64,000 bases of DNA from Mycobacterium rhizamassiliense. Lineage in GTDB: Bacteria > Actinomycetota > Actinomycetes > Mycobacteriales > Mycobacteriaceae. The position numbers and the translations under genes are program-made. Shown one piece after another: positions 8,400-19,600 of the stretch; position 1 is the stretch's first letter, and each line of letters starts with the position of its first letter. The notes below the pieces were generated by a model. It was not told where the DNA came from. It made no database searches and saw only the letters and a list, made by a program, of their open reading frames with translations. Where the stretch lies: positions 3,777,333 to 3,841,332 of the forward strand of contig NZ_LT721901.1 in assembly GCF_900157375.1 (NCBI RefSeq), written 5' to 3'.

Positions 8400-10759
8400 C
8401 CCAATCGGCCGCAGATACCGGCGCGGTCCTGACCGCGCGAGACTCGTTGGTATTGGCGTCCATGGACTCACATGTCGAAACACAGCTGGTGACCGAGTGG
8501 CTGGACCGGCAGCGCGCCAGCAACCCGGGCGTGAAGTTCGACGTGTTGAAGCTGCCTTCGGCCGATGGTCCGCCGACCGCGCTGCTGCCGCTGGTTGAGC
8601 AGCTCGAGTCCGCCGACGATCGTTCGATCGTGCCGGTGCGGGTGTTCTGGTTACCGGCGCCGGACCGGGGCAGAATCGCCAAGCTCGCGGGCCTACTGCC
8701 CGGACGAGATCCGTACCGCCCCAACGAACGCCAGCAGCGCCAGATTGAGCGTAGTGACCCGCGCCGGGCCAGGGTAGTGGCGGGAGAGGCGGCCACGGTG
8801 TCCGAACTGCGCCAGCAGTGGCGCGACACCACCGTCGGCGAAGACGACCGCGACTTCGCCGAATTCGTCGCCCGCCGCGCCGTCCTGGCGTTGGAACGCG
8901 CCGAGTACCGCATCCTGGGTCCGCAGTACAAGTCCCCGCGGTTGGTGAAGCCAGAGATCCTGGCGTCCAGCCGGTTTCGCGAAGGTTTGCAGAAGATCCC
9001 GGGCGCCACCCTCGACGAAGCCGGCGAGATGCTCGACGAACTGTCCACCGGGTGGAGCAGAGCGTCCGTCGACCTCGTTTCCGTCCTGGGCAGAATGATC
9101 AGCCGCGGGTTCGAACCCGAGATCGACTACGACGAATATCAAGTCGCGGCGGTGCGTGCCGGGCTGGAAGTTCATCCCGCGGTGCTGCTGTTCTCGCACC
9201 GCTCCTACATCGACGGCGCGGTGGTGCCGGTGGCGATGCAGGAGAACCGGTTGCCACCGGTGCACGTGTTCGCCGGTATCAACCTGTCGTTCGGGTTGAT
9301 GGGCCCGCTGCTGCGCCGGTCCGGCGTGATCTTCATTCGCCGCAACATCGGCAGCAACGCGCTCTACAAGTACGTGCTGCGCGAATACGTCGGCTACATC
9401 GTCGAAAAGCGGTTCAACCTGAGCTGGTCGATCGAGGGCACCCGATCGCGCACCGGCAAGATGCTGCCGCCCAAGCTCGGCCTGATGAGCTATGTGGCCG
9501 ACGCCTACCTGGACGGCCGCAGCGAGGACATTCTGCTGCAACCGGTCTCGATCAGCTTCGATCAGTTGCACGAGACGGCCGAGTACGCCGCCTACGCCCG
9601 CGGCGGCGAGAAGACGCCCGAAGGTGTGGGCTGGCTGTACAACTTCATCAAGGCCCAGGGCGAGCGCAATTACGGCAAGATCTACGTCCGCTTCCCGGAG
9701 GCGGTGTCGATGCGGCAGCATCTCGGGGCGTCGCACGGCCCACTGATGCACGACAAGGACGCGAAACGACTTGCGCTGCAGAAGATGTCGTTCGAGGTGG
9801 CGTGGCGGATCCTGCGTGCGACGCCGGTAACGGCGACCGGCTTGGTGTGCGCGCTGCTGCTCACCACGCGCGGTGCGGCGCTCACCCTCGGCCAGCTGCA
9901 CCACACGCTGCAGGACTCGCTGGATTACCTCGACCGCAAACAGACTCCGGTGTCGACCAGCGCGCTGCGGCTGCGCACCCGCGACGGCGTGCGGGCGGCG
10001 GTCGACGCATTGTCGAACGGGCACCCGATCACCCGAGTCGACAGTGGGCGCGAACCGGTGTGGCTCATCGCGCCGGCCGAGGAGCATGCCGCGGCGTTTT
10101 ACCGGAACTCGGTGATCCACGCGTTCCTGGAGACCTCGATCGTCGAACTCGCGCTGGCCCATGTCCGCAATTCCCCGGCGGCGCCGGCCGATCGCGTGGA
10201 AGCGTTCTGGGCTCAGGCGATGCGGCTGCGCGATCTGCTGAAGTTCGATTTCTATTTCGCCGACTCGGCGGCGTTCCGGGACAACATCACCGAAGAGCTG
10301 GCATGGCACGACGACTGGGAGGCACACGTGGCCGCCGGGGGCGAAGAGATCGACGCCACGCTGTTCGCCAAGCGCCCGTTGATGTCGGACGCGATGCTGC
10401 GGGTGTTCTTCGAGGCGTATGAGCTCGTCGCCGACGTGCTGCGCGATGCGCCGGCGGACATCGGCGAGAAGGAACTGACGGGGCTGGCCCTGGGGATCGG
10501 CCAGCAGTACGTGGCCCAAACGCGGGTCCGCAGCAGCGAGTCGGTGTCGACGCTGCTGTTCGCCACCGCGCGCCAGGTCGTCGTCGACCAGGATCTGATC
10601 GGCCCCGCCGACGACCTCGCCGAACGCCGGGTCGCCTTCCGGCAGGAATTGCGGGCCATCCGGCGTGATTTCGATTACGTCGAGCGCATCGCCCGCGGCC
10701 AGTTCGTCGCCCGCGAATCCAGGGCGCGGCGCATTCCTCCGGCCACGCAAGCCGGGTAG
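8396..10759 (+). CDS. plsB: Glycerol-3-phosphate acyltransferase
   Basis: The 787-residue protein matches the large PlsB family, which transfers an acyl chain to sn-glycerol-3-phosphate as the first step of phospholipid and triacylglycerol synthesis. Family marks are the catalytic HX4D motif in LFSHRSYIDG (His268, Asp273), FIRRNIGSN (substrate-binding block) and SIEGTRSRTGK. The long C-terminal region is all-helical and variable, as in E. coli PlsB. The GTG start at 8396 overlaps the plsC stop (GTGA), giving tight coupling. Length fits the mycobacterial PlsB2 enzyme (about 790 residues). Confidence 0.92.
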   Translation: MTQSAADTGAVLTARDSLVLASMDSHVETQLVTEWLDRQRASNPGVKFDVLKLPSADGPPTALLPLVEQLESADDRSIVPVRVFWLPAPDRGRIAKLAGLLPGRDPYRPNERQQRQIERSDPRRARVVAGEAATVSELRQQWRDTTVGEDDRDFAEFVARRAVLALERAEYRILGPQYKSPRLVKPEILASSRFREGLQKIPGATLDEAGEMLDELSTGWSRASVDLVSVLGRMISRGFEPEIDYDEYQVAAVRAGLEVHPAVLLFSHRSYIDGAVVPVAMQENRLPPVHVFAGINLSFGLMGPLLRRSGVIFIRRNIGSNALYKYVLREYVGYIVEKRFNLSWSIEGTRSRTGKMLPPKLGLMSYVADAYLDGRSEDILLQPVSISFDQLHETAEYAAYARGGEKTPEGVGWLYNFIKAQGERNYGKIYVRFPEAVSMRQHLGASHGPLMHDKDAKRLALQKMSFEVAWRILRATPVTATGLVCALLLTTRGAALTLGQLHHTLQDSLDYLDRKQTPVSTSALRLRTRDGVRAAVDALSNGHPITRVDSGREPVWLIAPAEEHAAAFYRNSVIHAFLETSIVELALAHVRNSPAAPADRVEAFWAQAMRLRDLLKFDFYFADSAAFRDNITEELAWHDDWEAHVAAGGEEIDATLFAKRPLMSDAMLRVFFEAYELVADVLRDAPADIGEKELTGLALGIGQQYVAQTRVRSSESVSTLLFATARQVVVDQDLIGPADDLAERRVAFRQELRAIRRDFDYVERIARGQFVARESRARRIPPATQAG

Positions 10760-10796
10760 TGCGAGCGGCCCCGGGGCGCGCTCATACCCTGGATAC

Positions 10797-12821
10797 ATGA
10801 CGGTTGGCCAGTCCGAAGGCAAAGCGCGCCCGCTGGTGTGGCCGCTGCTTATCGCCGTCGCGGCGCTGGCCGGCTGTACGGCCGCCGGGATTGGAGCGCT
10901 GTCGCTGGCCGATGCGCTGACCGCCACCGGCCTGCCCGACCCCGGGCCCGTCACCACGCTGGGCCTGCCCTTCGTCAGGGCGGCGGGCGAGATCGCGGCG
11001 GTGCTGGCCGTGGGGTCGTTTTTGTTCGCCGCATTCCTGGTGCCGCCCCAAAAAACCGGGGTGCTCGACGCCGGCGGATACCGGGCGCTTCGGCTGGGCA
11101 CGGTCGCCTCGGGGGTGTGGGCGGTGTGCGCCGCCCTGCTGATCCCGCTGACGATTTCCGACGTCTCGGGCCACCCGGTGGGCGAGCACCTCAACCCGCT
11201 GACGATCTGGACGCTGGCCGACCTGATCAACACGGCCTCCGCGTGGCGCTGGACCGCGGTGCTGGCCGCGCTGGTGACGCTGGCGAGCGTGGCGGTGCTG
11301 CGCTGGTCGTGGACGCCAGTGCTGCTGGCCGGATCGATGATCACCCTGATTCCGCTCGGCCTCACCGGCCACTCGTCGGCGGGCGGTTCGCACGACCTGG
11401 CCACGAACAGCCTGTTGATTCACCTCGTCGCGGCCAGCGTGTGGGCCGGCGGCCTGCTGGCCCTGGTCGCCCACGCGCTGCGCGGCGGCGACCACCTCGA
11501 CCTGGCGGCCCGCCGGTTCTCCGCGATCGCCCTGTGGTGCTGGGTCGCAATGGGACTCAGCGGTGTGATCAACGCCCTGGTGCGGCTGGCACCGTCCGAC
11601 CTGCTGGGCACCGCGTACGGGCGGCTGGTGGTGGCCAAGTTCGTCGCGCTGTGCGCGCTCGGTGTGCTGGGCTGGCGCCAGCGACGGTCCGGAGTCGTTG
11701 CGCTGCAAGCTGATCCCCAGAAGCGCAGTGTCCTGCTCCGGCTGGCGTTGATCGAGGCGGCCCTGTTCGGCGTGACGTTCGGTATCGCGGTCGGCCTGGG
11801 CCGCACCCCGCCACCGCCGCCCCCGGGCGGGCTGCCGTCGATCCCTGAGGCTGAGATCGGTTACGACTTCGCCGGGCCGCCCACAGTGGCCCGGATTCTG
11901 TTCGACTGGCGCTTCGATCTCGTATTCGGCACGGCAGCAATCGTTTTGGCTGCGCTGTACGTGGCGGCGGTGGTGCGGCTGCGGCGCCGCGGCGACCACT
12001 GGCCGCCCGGGCGGATGGTCGCCTGGTTGTTGGGCTGCCTGACGTTGTTGTTCGTCACGTCCTCGGGCGTCGGCCGCTACATGCCGGCGATGTTCAGCAT
12101 GCACATGGCCGCGCATATGGGTCTGTCGATGCTGACGCCGATCCTGCTGGTGCTGGGCGCGCCGGTGAGCCTGGCGCTGCGGGCGCTGCCAGCCGCCGGC
12201 CGCGACGACCCACCGGGGCCGCGGGAATGGCTGTTGGCCGCCCTGCACAGCAGGGTGTCGCAGATCCTCACCAATCCGATCGTGGCCACCGTGCTGTTCG
12301 TCGCCGGGTTCTACGGCCTGTACTTCACCTCCATCTTCGACGACGCGGTGGCCAGCCACGCCGGGCATCTGGCGATGAACGTGCACTTCCTGGTCAGCGG
12401 CTACCTCTTCTACTGGGTGGTGATCGGCGTCGACCCCACGCCCCGGCCGATCCCCCACCTGGCCAAGGTGGGCGTGGTGTTCGCCTCCCTGCCCATGCAT
12501 GCGTTCTTCGGGGTAGAACTGATGGGCACGCCCACCGTGCTGGGGGAGGCTTACTACCGCTCGCTGGGCCTGAGTTGGCACACCGATCTGCTGGGCGACC
12601 AACGCCTGGGCGGTGGGATCGCTTGGGCGGCAGGCGAAATCCCGCTGGTAATTGTCATGCTCGCGCTGCTGGTGCAGTGGGCCCGCAGCGACGCCCGGAC
12701 CGCTCGGCGGTTGGATCGGGCCGCCGACCGTGACAATGACGCCGACCTGACCGCCTACAACGCGATGCTCGCGGAGATGGCGCGGCGCCAGACCCGGGGC
12801 CCTGGCGGGTCGCCTCGGTGA
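10797..12821 (+). CDS. Integral membrane CopD-CtaG fusion protein (copper handling / cytochrome oxidase assembly)
   Basis: From ATG 10797 the product is 674 residues with about 14-16 predicted membrane segments. The N-terminal half, including LIPLGLTGHSSAGGSHDLATNSLLIHL, looks like a CopD copper-resistance domain. After a Pro-rich loop (RTPPPPPPGG) the second half has His/Met-rich membrane segments (MPAMFSMHMAAHMGLSM, LAMNVHFLVSGYLFYWVVIGVDP) of the CtaG/Caa3 assembly family. Such fusions are known in mycobacteria (Rv0102 type). By inference it moves copper across or within the membrane for cytochrome oxidase maturation. It starts 38 bp after plsB; in M. tuberculosis this spot holds IS6110 copies. 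Further upstream in-frame starts lie inside plsB and are not credible. Confidence 0.82.
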   Translation: MTVGQSEGKARPLVWPLLIAVAALAGCTAAGIGALSLADALTATGLPDPGPVTTLGLPFVRAAGEIAAVLAVGSFLFAAFLVPPQKTGVLDAGGYRALRLGTVASGVWAVCAALLIPLTISDVSGHPVGEHLNPLTIWTLADLINTASAWRWTAVLAALVTLASVAVLRWSWTPVLLAGSMITLIPLGLTGHSSAGGSHDLATNSLLIHLVAASVWAGGLLALVAHALRGGDHLDLAARRFSAIALWCWVAMGLSGVINALVRLAPSDLLGTAYGRLVVAKFVALCALGVLGWRQRRSGVVALQADPQKRSVLLRLALIEAALFGVTFGIAVGLGRTPPPPPPGGLPSIPEAEIGYDFAGPPTVARILFDWRFDLVFGTAAIVLAALYVAAVVRLRRRGDHWPPGRMVAWLLGCLTLLFVTSSGVGRYMPAMFSMHMAAHMGLSMLTPILLVLGAPVSLALRALPAAGRDDPPGPREWLLAALHSRVSQILTNPIVATVLFVAGFYGLYFTSIFDDAVASHAGHLAMNVHFLVSGYLFYWVVIGVDPTPRPIPHLAKVGVVFASLPMHAFFGVELMGTPTVLGEAYYRSLGLSWHTDLLGDQRLGGGIAWAAGEIPLVIVMLALLVQWARSDARTARRLDRAADRDNDADLTAYNAMLAEMARRQTRGPGGSPR

Positions 12822-12873
12822 CATGAACAGCCGAAAGCTCTTACGTGTCAACGTGTTCCAGCTTCGATTTGAG

Positions 12874-14120
12874 CTAGTTGTTAATGGGTGGTGGTTGAGG
12901 TTGGAAGGGGTCATGCCACCACCAGTTGGCGCGTTCGCCGGTGGGGCCGGGGCACGGTGGGACGTCGGGCGCGGGCCCAGGGTGGGCGGGCGCGCCAGCG
13001 ATCCTGCGTCTAGCCGGTGCCCTGCGCTGTCGGTGACGACGAGATCGTATGCGGGGCCGGTGATGGTGATGCCGCCCTGGTGGTGCAGCCGATGGTGATA
13101 CGGGCAGACCAACACCAGATTGCACAACTCGGTGGGCCCGCCTTCCTCCCAATGTCGGAGGTGATGGGCGTGCAGACCTTGGGTGGCCCCACAACCGGGC
13201 ACTGCGCACATCCGGTCGCGGTGCTCGAGCGCTCGGCGAAGCCGCCGGCTGATCAGCCGCGTCGCCCGCCCGGCACCAATCACCTCACCGTCGCGTTCAA
13301 ACCACACTTCACCCGTGGCATCACAGGTCAGGTACCGACGCTCGGCGTCGGACAGCAGAGGACCGAGATGCAGTGCGGCAGCACGTTGTTCGACATCGAC
13401 ATGCACCACCAGCGTGGTGTGCTGGGCGTGTGGTCGGCGTGCTGCCTCAACGTCCCAGCCCGCCTCGACCAGTCGCATGAACGCCTCGACGTTCGTCGGC
13501 AATGGCGGCCGTTGATCGCATCCCCGTTGGTCGTCGCCGTGATCGCGCTTCCACTCGGCGAACAGCGCATCGCGATGACACTGCAGTGCCGCTTCGAACG
13601 TGGCCGCCTCGGGGTGCGGAAGCGTGATCCGCCAACAGGTGAACTCGTCGCCGGAGGTTTTGGTGATTGCGCGCGGGGGTGGGGTCCGCGGATCGGGTTA
13701 GGGTCGCGGTTCGAGCGCGACCGCGGTGCGCAGCTGATTGACCGTCGCGCTGCGTGCGAGCTCCGCATAATGACCGTCGGAGCCGCCGGGGGCGCGAGCC
13801 GCGATGACCCCGACCTGGTCCAACGACAGTCTCCCCTCCCGCATGTCTTGGGCGCAGCGCGGAAACTCGGCCAACCGGCTCGCCACCGTCGTGATCGTAT
13901 GGGCGTTCCCTGATGACACCCCGAGCTTCCAGGCGACCAACGCTGCCACCGACCGCGCACCCGTAGCGCCGCACAGCTCCTCGCGGTCAATCTCGGAGAC
14001 AATCTCCACGACGCGGCCATCAATTGCGTTGCGCTGACCGGCCAATTCCGCCAACTCTTCAAACAACACCCCAAGACGATCGGGGGGAGTCACTGCGGGC
14101 GCAGATGCGATCGACGACAT
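12874..14120 (-). pseudogene. DUF222 / HNH endonuclease-like gene (13E12 repeat family type), decayed
   Basis: Reading from ATG 14120, the DUF222 N-terminus is intact for 140 codons and then hits TAA at 13698-13700, just after ALEPRP. The same frame continues past the stop with clear family sequence: ITKTSGDEFTCWRITLPHPE, then PTNVEAFMRLVEAGWDVEAA, then the HNH block AVPGCGATQGLHAHHLRHWEEGG and CPYHHRLHHQGG. After SLARPPTLGP (about 12,970-12,990) the homologous ending PCPGPTGERANWWWHDPFQPQ is in a different frame, ending at TAG 12874. The gene therefore carries one nonsense codon (a GAA-to-TAA change would explain it) and one single-base frameshift. These genes are multicopy in mycobacteria; their role is not settled. 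An internal TTG at 13502 could still express the HNH part, but with the wrong ending. Confidence 0.87.
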
Positions 14121-14391
14121 AACCCCATCGTCGCAGCCAGGTACGACAAATTTTGGCCGTCAGATACGCACATGTATGAATGCCATCAATCGCCATCAAT
14201 CGCCAACAAGGACAACCCTTTTAGTCCGGCTGACACCTATCCCAATTAACGAAAGCTATCCACAGTCGTGGGTGTCTCCACAGCGGAAGCGACTGGCGCG
14301 CCCGTTCGCATCTGAGGTGTCGGTGCAGTGCCGCTGAATGGCACCACACGAGAGCGCCATCTCCGGATGGCCAGGAAAGGAAATCGAGGCA

Positions 14392-14868
14392 ATGTTCGAA
14401 ACACCGCTTACCGTCGTCGGCCACATCGTCAACCACCCCGAGCGCCGGCACGTCGGCAACCAGGAGGTCATCAAGTTCCGGGTGGCCAGCAATTCGCGCC
14501 GCCGGACCGCCGAGGGCGGCTGGGAACCGGGCAACTCGCTGTTCATCAACGTCAACTGCTGGGGCAAGTTGGTCACCGGCGTGGGCGCCGCGCTCGGCAA
14601 GGGCGCGCCGGTGATCGTGGTGGGCCACGTGTACACCAGCGAGTACGAGGACCGCGACGGCAATCGCCGGTCGTCGCTTGAGATGCGGGCGACGTCGGTG
14701 GGGCCCGATGTCTCGCGCGCGATCGTGCGTGTTGAGAAGCCCGGCTACACCGGTCCGAACCAGGACGAGGTCCCCGCCCCCGCCGCCGCCGAGATTCCGG
14801 ATCCCGCGCAAGCCGACGGGGAACCTGCCGCGGGCGACGAGTCGGCTGCGCTGCCACTGTCGGCTTGA
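14392..14868 (+). CDS. Single-stranded-DNA-binding-protein-like OB-fold protein
   Basis: The 158-residue protein begins MFETPLTVVGHIVN and keeps the SSB OB-fold pattern: KFRVASNSRRR, FINVNCWGKL, GAPVIVVGHVYTSEYEDRDGNRR. It is a paralogue-type SSB (Rv2478c position), not the main Ssb encoded beside rpsF. The C-terminus is Pro/Ala-rich and ends LPLSA; it lacks the acidic DDxPF-type tip by which main SSBs recruit partners. Start choice: ATG 14392 has AGGAAAGG upstream and gives the conserved N-terminus; the frame is open further upstream to 14338. Confidence 0.85.
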   Translation: MFETPLTVVGHIVNHPERRHVGNQEVIKFRVASNSRRRTAEGGWEPGNSLFINVNCWGKLVTGVGAALGKGAPVIVVGHVYTSEYEDRDGNRRSSLEMRATSVGPDVSRAIVRVEKPGYTGPNQDEVPAPAAAEIPDPAQADGEPAAGDESAALPLSA

Positions 14869-14936
14869 GGTAGCGCGGCGATGCCTAGGATGGTCGGCGA
14901 GATCAATCTCGAAGACCAGAAAGGCAAAACCGCGGC

Positions 14937-16613
14937 ATGGCTGAGTTCATCTACACGATGAAAAAGGTCCGCAAGGCGCACGGCGACAAGGTGATCCTGG
15001 ACGACGTCACGTTGAGCTTTTACCCGGGCGCCAAGATCGGTGTCGTCGGCCCCAACGGCGCCGGTAAGTCGAGCGTCTTGCGGATCATGGCCGGGATGGA
15101 TAAGCCAAACAACGGCGACGCCTTCCTGGCCAATGACGCCACCGTCGGCATCCTGCAACAGGAGCCGCCGCTGAACGAGGAGAAGACCGTTCGCGGCAAC
15201 GTCGAAGAGGGGCTGGGGGAGATCAAGGTCAAGCTTGACCGCTTCAACGAGGTCGCCGAGCTAATGGCCACCGACTACTCCGACGAGCTGATGGAGGAAA
15301 TGGGCCGGCTGCAGGAGGACCTGGACCACGCGGACGCGTGGGACCTGGACTCCCAGCTCGAGCAGGCGATGGACGCGCTGCGCTGTCCGCCGCCCGACGA
15401 GCCGGTGACCAACCTGTCCGGTGGTGAGCGGCGCCGTGTCGCGCTGTGCAAGCTGCTGCTGAGCAAACCCGACCTGCTGCTGCTGGACGAGCCGACCAAC
15501 CACCTTGACGCCGAGAGCGTGCAGTGGCTCGAGCAGCACCTGGCCGCCTACGCGGGCGCGATCCTGGCGGTCACCCACGACCGCTACTTCCTGGACAACG
15601 TCGCCGAATGGATCCTCGAACTCGACCGCGGCCGCGCCTATCCCTATGAGGGCAACTACTCGACCTACCTGGAGAAAAAAGCCGATCGACTCGCGGTGCA
15701 GGGCCGCAAGGACGCGAAGCTGCAGAAGCGGCTGACCGAGGAGCTGGCCTGGGTCCGGTCCGGGGCCAAGGCGCGCCAGGCCAAGAGCAAGGCTCGCCTG
15801 CAGCGCTACGAGGAGATGGCCGCCGAGGCGGAGAAGACGCGGAAGCTCGACTTCGAGGAGATTCAGATCCCGGTCGGGCCGCGGCTGGGCAGCGTGGTCG
15901 TCGAGGTCGAGCACCTCGACAAGGGCTACGACGGCCGCACCCTGATCAAGGACCTGTCGTTCACGCTGCCGCGCAACGGCATCGTCGGCGTCATCGGGCC
16001 CAACGGTGTCGGTAAAACCACGCTGTTCAAGACGATCGTCGGGCTGGAACAGCCGGACAGCGGAGTGGTCAAGGTCGGGGAGACCGTCAAGCTCAGCTAC
16101 GTCGACCAGAGCCGCGCCGGAATCGACCCCAAGAAGAACGTGTGGGAGGTCGTCTCGGATGGGCTCGATCACATCGTTGTCGGCCAGACCGAGGTGCCGT
16201 CCCGGGCATACGTATCGGCCTTCGGATTCAAGGGCCCCGACCAGCAGAAGCCGGCCGGTGTGCTCTCCGGTGGTGAGCGCAACAGGCTGAACCTCGCGCT
16301 CACGCTCAAGCAGGGCGGCAACCTGATTTTGCTGGACGAGCCGACCAACGACCTGGACGTCGAAACCCTGGGCTCGCTGGAGAACGCGCTGGAGCAGTTC
16401 CCCGGCTGCGCCGTGGTGATCAGCCACGACCGGTGGTTCCTCGACCGGACATGTACGCACATCCTGGCGTGGGAGGGCGACGACGACAACGAGGCCAAGT
16501 GGTTCTGGTTCGAGGGCAACTTCGGCGCCTATGAGGAGAACAAGGTCGAAAGGCTCGGCGCTGACGCCGCCAGACCGCACCGGGTCACCCACCGCAAGCT
16601 AACTCGGGACTAA
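14937..16613 (+). CDS. ettA: Energy-dependent translational throttle protein EttA (ABC-F)
   Basis: This is a 558-residue ABC-F protein with two ATPase domains and no membrane segments. The first Walker A is GPNGAGKSS (38-46), followed by signature LSGGERRRVALCK and Walker B LLLLDEPTNHLD. A charged linker around RSGAKARQAKSKARLQRYEE follows. The second Walker A is GPNGVGKTT (354-362), with LSGGERNRLNLAL and LILLDEPTNDLD. The length and linker match EttA, which binds the ribosomal E site and gates the first elongation steps according to the ADP/ATP ratio. It is 68 bp after the SSB-like gene and 52 bp before gdh. Confidence 0.93.
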   Translation: MAEFIYTMKKVRKAHGDKVILDDVTLSFYPGAKIGVVGPNGAGKSSVLRIMAGMDKPNNGDAFLANDATVGILQQEPPLNEEKTVRGNVEEGLGEIKVKLDRFNEVAELMATDYSDELMEEMGRLQEDLDHADAWDLDSQLEQAMDALRCPPPDEPVTNLSGGERRRVALCKLLLSKPDLLLLDEPTNHLDAESVQWLEQHLAAYAGAILAVTHDRYFLDNVAEWILELDRGRAYPYEGNYSTYLEKKADRLAVQGRKDAKLQKRLTEELAWVRSGAKARQAKSKARLQRYEEMAAEAEKTRKLDFEEIQIPVGPRLGSVVVEVEHLDKGYDGRTLIKDLSFTLPRNGIVGVIGPNGVGKTTLFKTIVGLEQPDSGVVKVGETVKLSYVDQSRAGIDPKKNVWEVVSDGLDHIVVGQTEVPSRAYVSAFGFKGPDQQKPAGVLSGGERNRLNLALTLKQGGNLILLDEPTNDLDVETLGSLENALEQFPGCAVVISHDRWFLDRTCTHILAWEGDDDNEAKWFWFEGNFGAYEENKVERLGADAARPHRVTHRKLTRD

Positions 16614-16665
16614 GGTCAGCTCAGCCAGCGCAGGTGCATAACGTCGTGAATGGGGAGCCATCGGC

Positions 16666-19600
16666 ATGACGATCGATTCCAGAGCGAACGAGCACCTCGA
16701 GCCTTGGACCTCATTCACGAAGGCCTCCGACGTCCCCGAGTGGATCTCGAGGGCCTACGTCGAGACCTATCGCGGCCCGCGGGGTGACGAACCGGGCGGC
16801 GCGGAGACCGGCACCATCAACCTGGCCATCCCCGCGTTGATGGTCACGCCGGCCGTGCTGAAGGCGCACTACCGCCTCGGCGAGTGCCGTCCGGAGGGCG
16901 CCAGCTGCGTGTGCGTCCACCCGGCCGACGATGCCGCGGGATTCGGGCCGGCGCTGCAGGTCGTCACCGATCACGGCGGCATGCTGATGGACTCGGTCAT
17001 GGTGTTGCTGCACCGGCTCGGGGTCGGCTACGCGGGCATCATGAACCCGGTGTTCGACGTCCGCCGCAACGCGGCGGGCGAGCTGCTCAGCATCCAGCCG
17101 AAGGCACCGGGCACCTCGCAGTACGAGGGCGAGGCATGGATCCACGTCCAGCTGCTGCCGTCCGTCGACAGCCACGTCCTCGCCGAGGTCGCCGAGCTGC
17201 TGCCCAAGGTGCTGACCGACGTCCAGCAGGTCGCCACCGACGCGGCGGCAATCATCGCGGCCCTGAGCAATCTGGCCGCGGCTGTCGAAGCCAACGCGGA
17301 CAACCACTTTGCCGCACCCGACCGCGAGGATGTCGCGGCCCTGCTGCGCTGGCTGGACAAGGGCAACTTCCTGTTACTGGGCTACCAGCGCTGCAGGGTC
17401 GACGACGGGCACGTCGTCAGCGACGGCTCGCCCGGGCTCGGCGTGCTGCGCAACCGACCCGGCTCGCGGCCCCGGCTGACCGACAGTGCCAAGTTGCTGG
17501 TGCTGGCGCAGGCCGCCGTCGGCAGCTACCTGCGCTACGGCGCCTACCCGTATGCCATCGCGGTCCGGGAAAACGTCGACGACACCGACAGCGAAATCAT
17601 CGAGCACCGCTTCGTCGGCCTGTTCACCGTCGCGGCGATGAATGAAGACGTGCTGGAGATCCCGACGATTTCGCGGCGGGTCCGCGACGCGCTCGCGATG
17701 GCCGAGAACGACCCTGCCCACCCGGGCCAGCTGCTGCTCGACGTCATCCAGACCGTCCCGCGCCCAGAGCTTTTCACGCTCAGCGCCGATCGGCTGTTCA
17801 CGATGGCCAAAGCGGTCGTGGACCTGGGATCGAGGCGGCAGGCGCTGCTGTTCCTGCGCAGCGATCGGCTCCAGTACTTCGTCTCGTGTCTGGTCTATGT
17901 GCCCCGCGACCGCTACACCACCGCGGTGCGGCTGGCGATCGAGGACATTCTGGTCCGCGAATTCGGTGGCACGCGACTGGAATTCACCGCCCGCGTCAGT
18001 GAATCGCCTTGGGCGCTCATGCATTTCATGGTCCGGCTACCCGAAGACGCGCCGCAGGTCGACATCTCCGAGCCCAACCGCATCCGGATCCAGGGCCTGC
18101 TCAGCGAGGCCGCGCGCACCTGGTCCGACCGGCTCATCGGCGCCGCCGTCACCGGCTCGGTGTCGCAGGCCGACGCCGAGCACTACGCGAGCGCATTTTC
18201 CGAGGCGTATAAGTCGGCCATCGCCCCCACCGACGCCCTCGAGCACATCGCCATCATCAAGGAGCTGTCCGACGATTCGGTCAAGCTGGTGTTCTCCGAC
18301 GGTAGCGAGGAGGAATCCGCCCAGCTGACTTGGTTTTTGGGTGGACGCACCGCCTCGCTGAGCCAGCTGCTGCCGATGCTGCAGAGCATGGGTGTCGTGG
18401 TGCTCGAAGAGCGGCCGTTCACGGTCGTGCGGCCCGACGAGTTGCCGGTGTGGATCTATCAGTTCAGGATCCAGCCGCACCCCACCATCCAGCTGGCGTC
18501 GACGCAGGCCGAACGCGACGAGATGGCCGAGCGATTCGCCGACGCGGTCACCGCGATCTGGCATGGCCGCGTCGAGATCGACCGGTTCAACGAGCTGGTG
18601 ATGCGTGCGGGGCTCAACTGGCATCAGGTCGTGCTGCTGCGCGCCTACGCAAAGTACTTGCGGCAGGCCAGCTTTCCGTACAGCCAGTCCTACATCGAGT
18701 CGGTGCTCAACGAACACCCGTCGACGGCACGGTCGCTGGTGCGGCTGTTCGAGGCCCTGTTCGATCCGCGGGCCTCGGGGTCGCCGACGAGCCGCGAGGC
18801 GCAGGCCGCCGCGGCCGCTGTCGCCGCCGACATCGACGCGCTGGTGGGCCTGGACACCGACCGCATCCTGCGCGCCTTCGCCTCGCTGGTGCAGGCCACG
18901 CTGCGGACCAATTACTTTGTGACACGCGAGGGTTCGGCCCGGGTGCGCAATGTCCTGGCGATCAAGCTGGACGCCCAGCTGGTCGACGAGCTCCCGCTAC
19001 CGCGCCCCAAATACGAAATCTTCGTGTATTCCCCCCGCGTCGAAGGCGTGCACCTGCGGTTCGGCCCGGTGGCGCGCGGTGGCCTGCGGTGGTCGGACCG
19101 GCGCGACGACTTCCGCACCGAGATCCTGGGTCTGGTCAAGGCGCAGGCGGTGAAGAACGCCGTCATCGTGCCCGTCGGTGCTAAGGGCGGCTTCGTTCTC
19201 AAGCGCCCGCCGCTGCCCACCGGCGACGCCGCCGTCGACCGCGACGCCAACCGGGCCGAGGGCGTCGCCTGCTATCAGCTGTTCATCTCCGGCCTGCTGG
19301 ACGTCACCGACAACGTTGACCACTCGACCGGAAAGGTCAGCCCGCCACCGGAAGTGATCCGCCGCGACGGTGACGACGCGTATCTGGTGGTGGCCGCCGA
19401 CAAGGGCACCGCCACCTTCTCCGACATCGCCAACGACGTCGCCAAGTCCTACGGCTTCTGGTTGGGCGACGCGTTCGCCTCCGGCGGGTCGGTCGGTTAC
19501 GACCACAAGGCGATGGGCATCACCGCCAAGGGTGCATGGGAGGCGGTCAAGCGTCACTTCCGGGAGATGGGTGTCGACACCCAAACCGAGGACTTCACCG

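Noticed and set aside
8693..11404. 903-codon minus-strand open frame across plsB
   Set aside because: Arg/His/Gln-rich antisense shadow of plsB and copD-ctaG with no domains.
10782..13502. 906-codon minus-strand open frame
   Set aside because: Only its first ~180 codons are real (the HNH part). The rest is antisense to copD-ctaG and lacks domain sequence; the length reflects GC-rich codon bias.
14182..14205. Short direct repeat GCCATCAATC x2
   Set aside because: Only two 10-bp copies between genes; too short to signify a CRISPR or attachment site.
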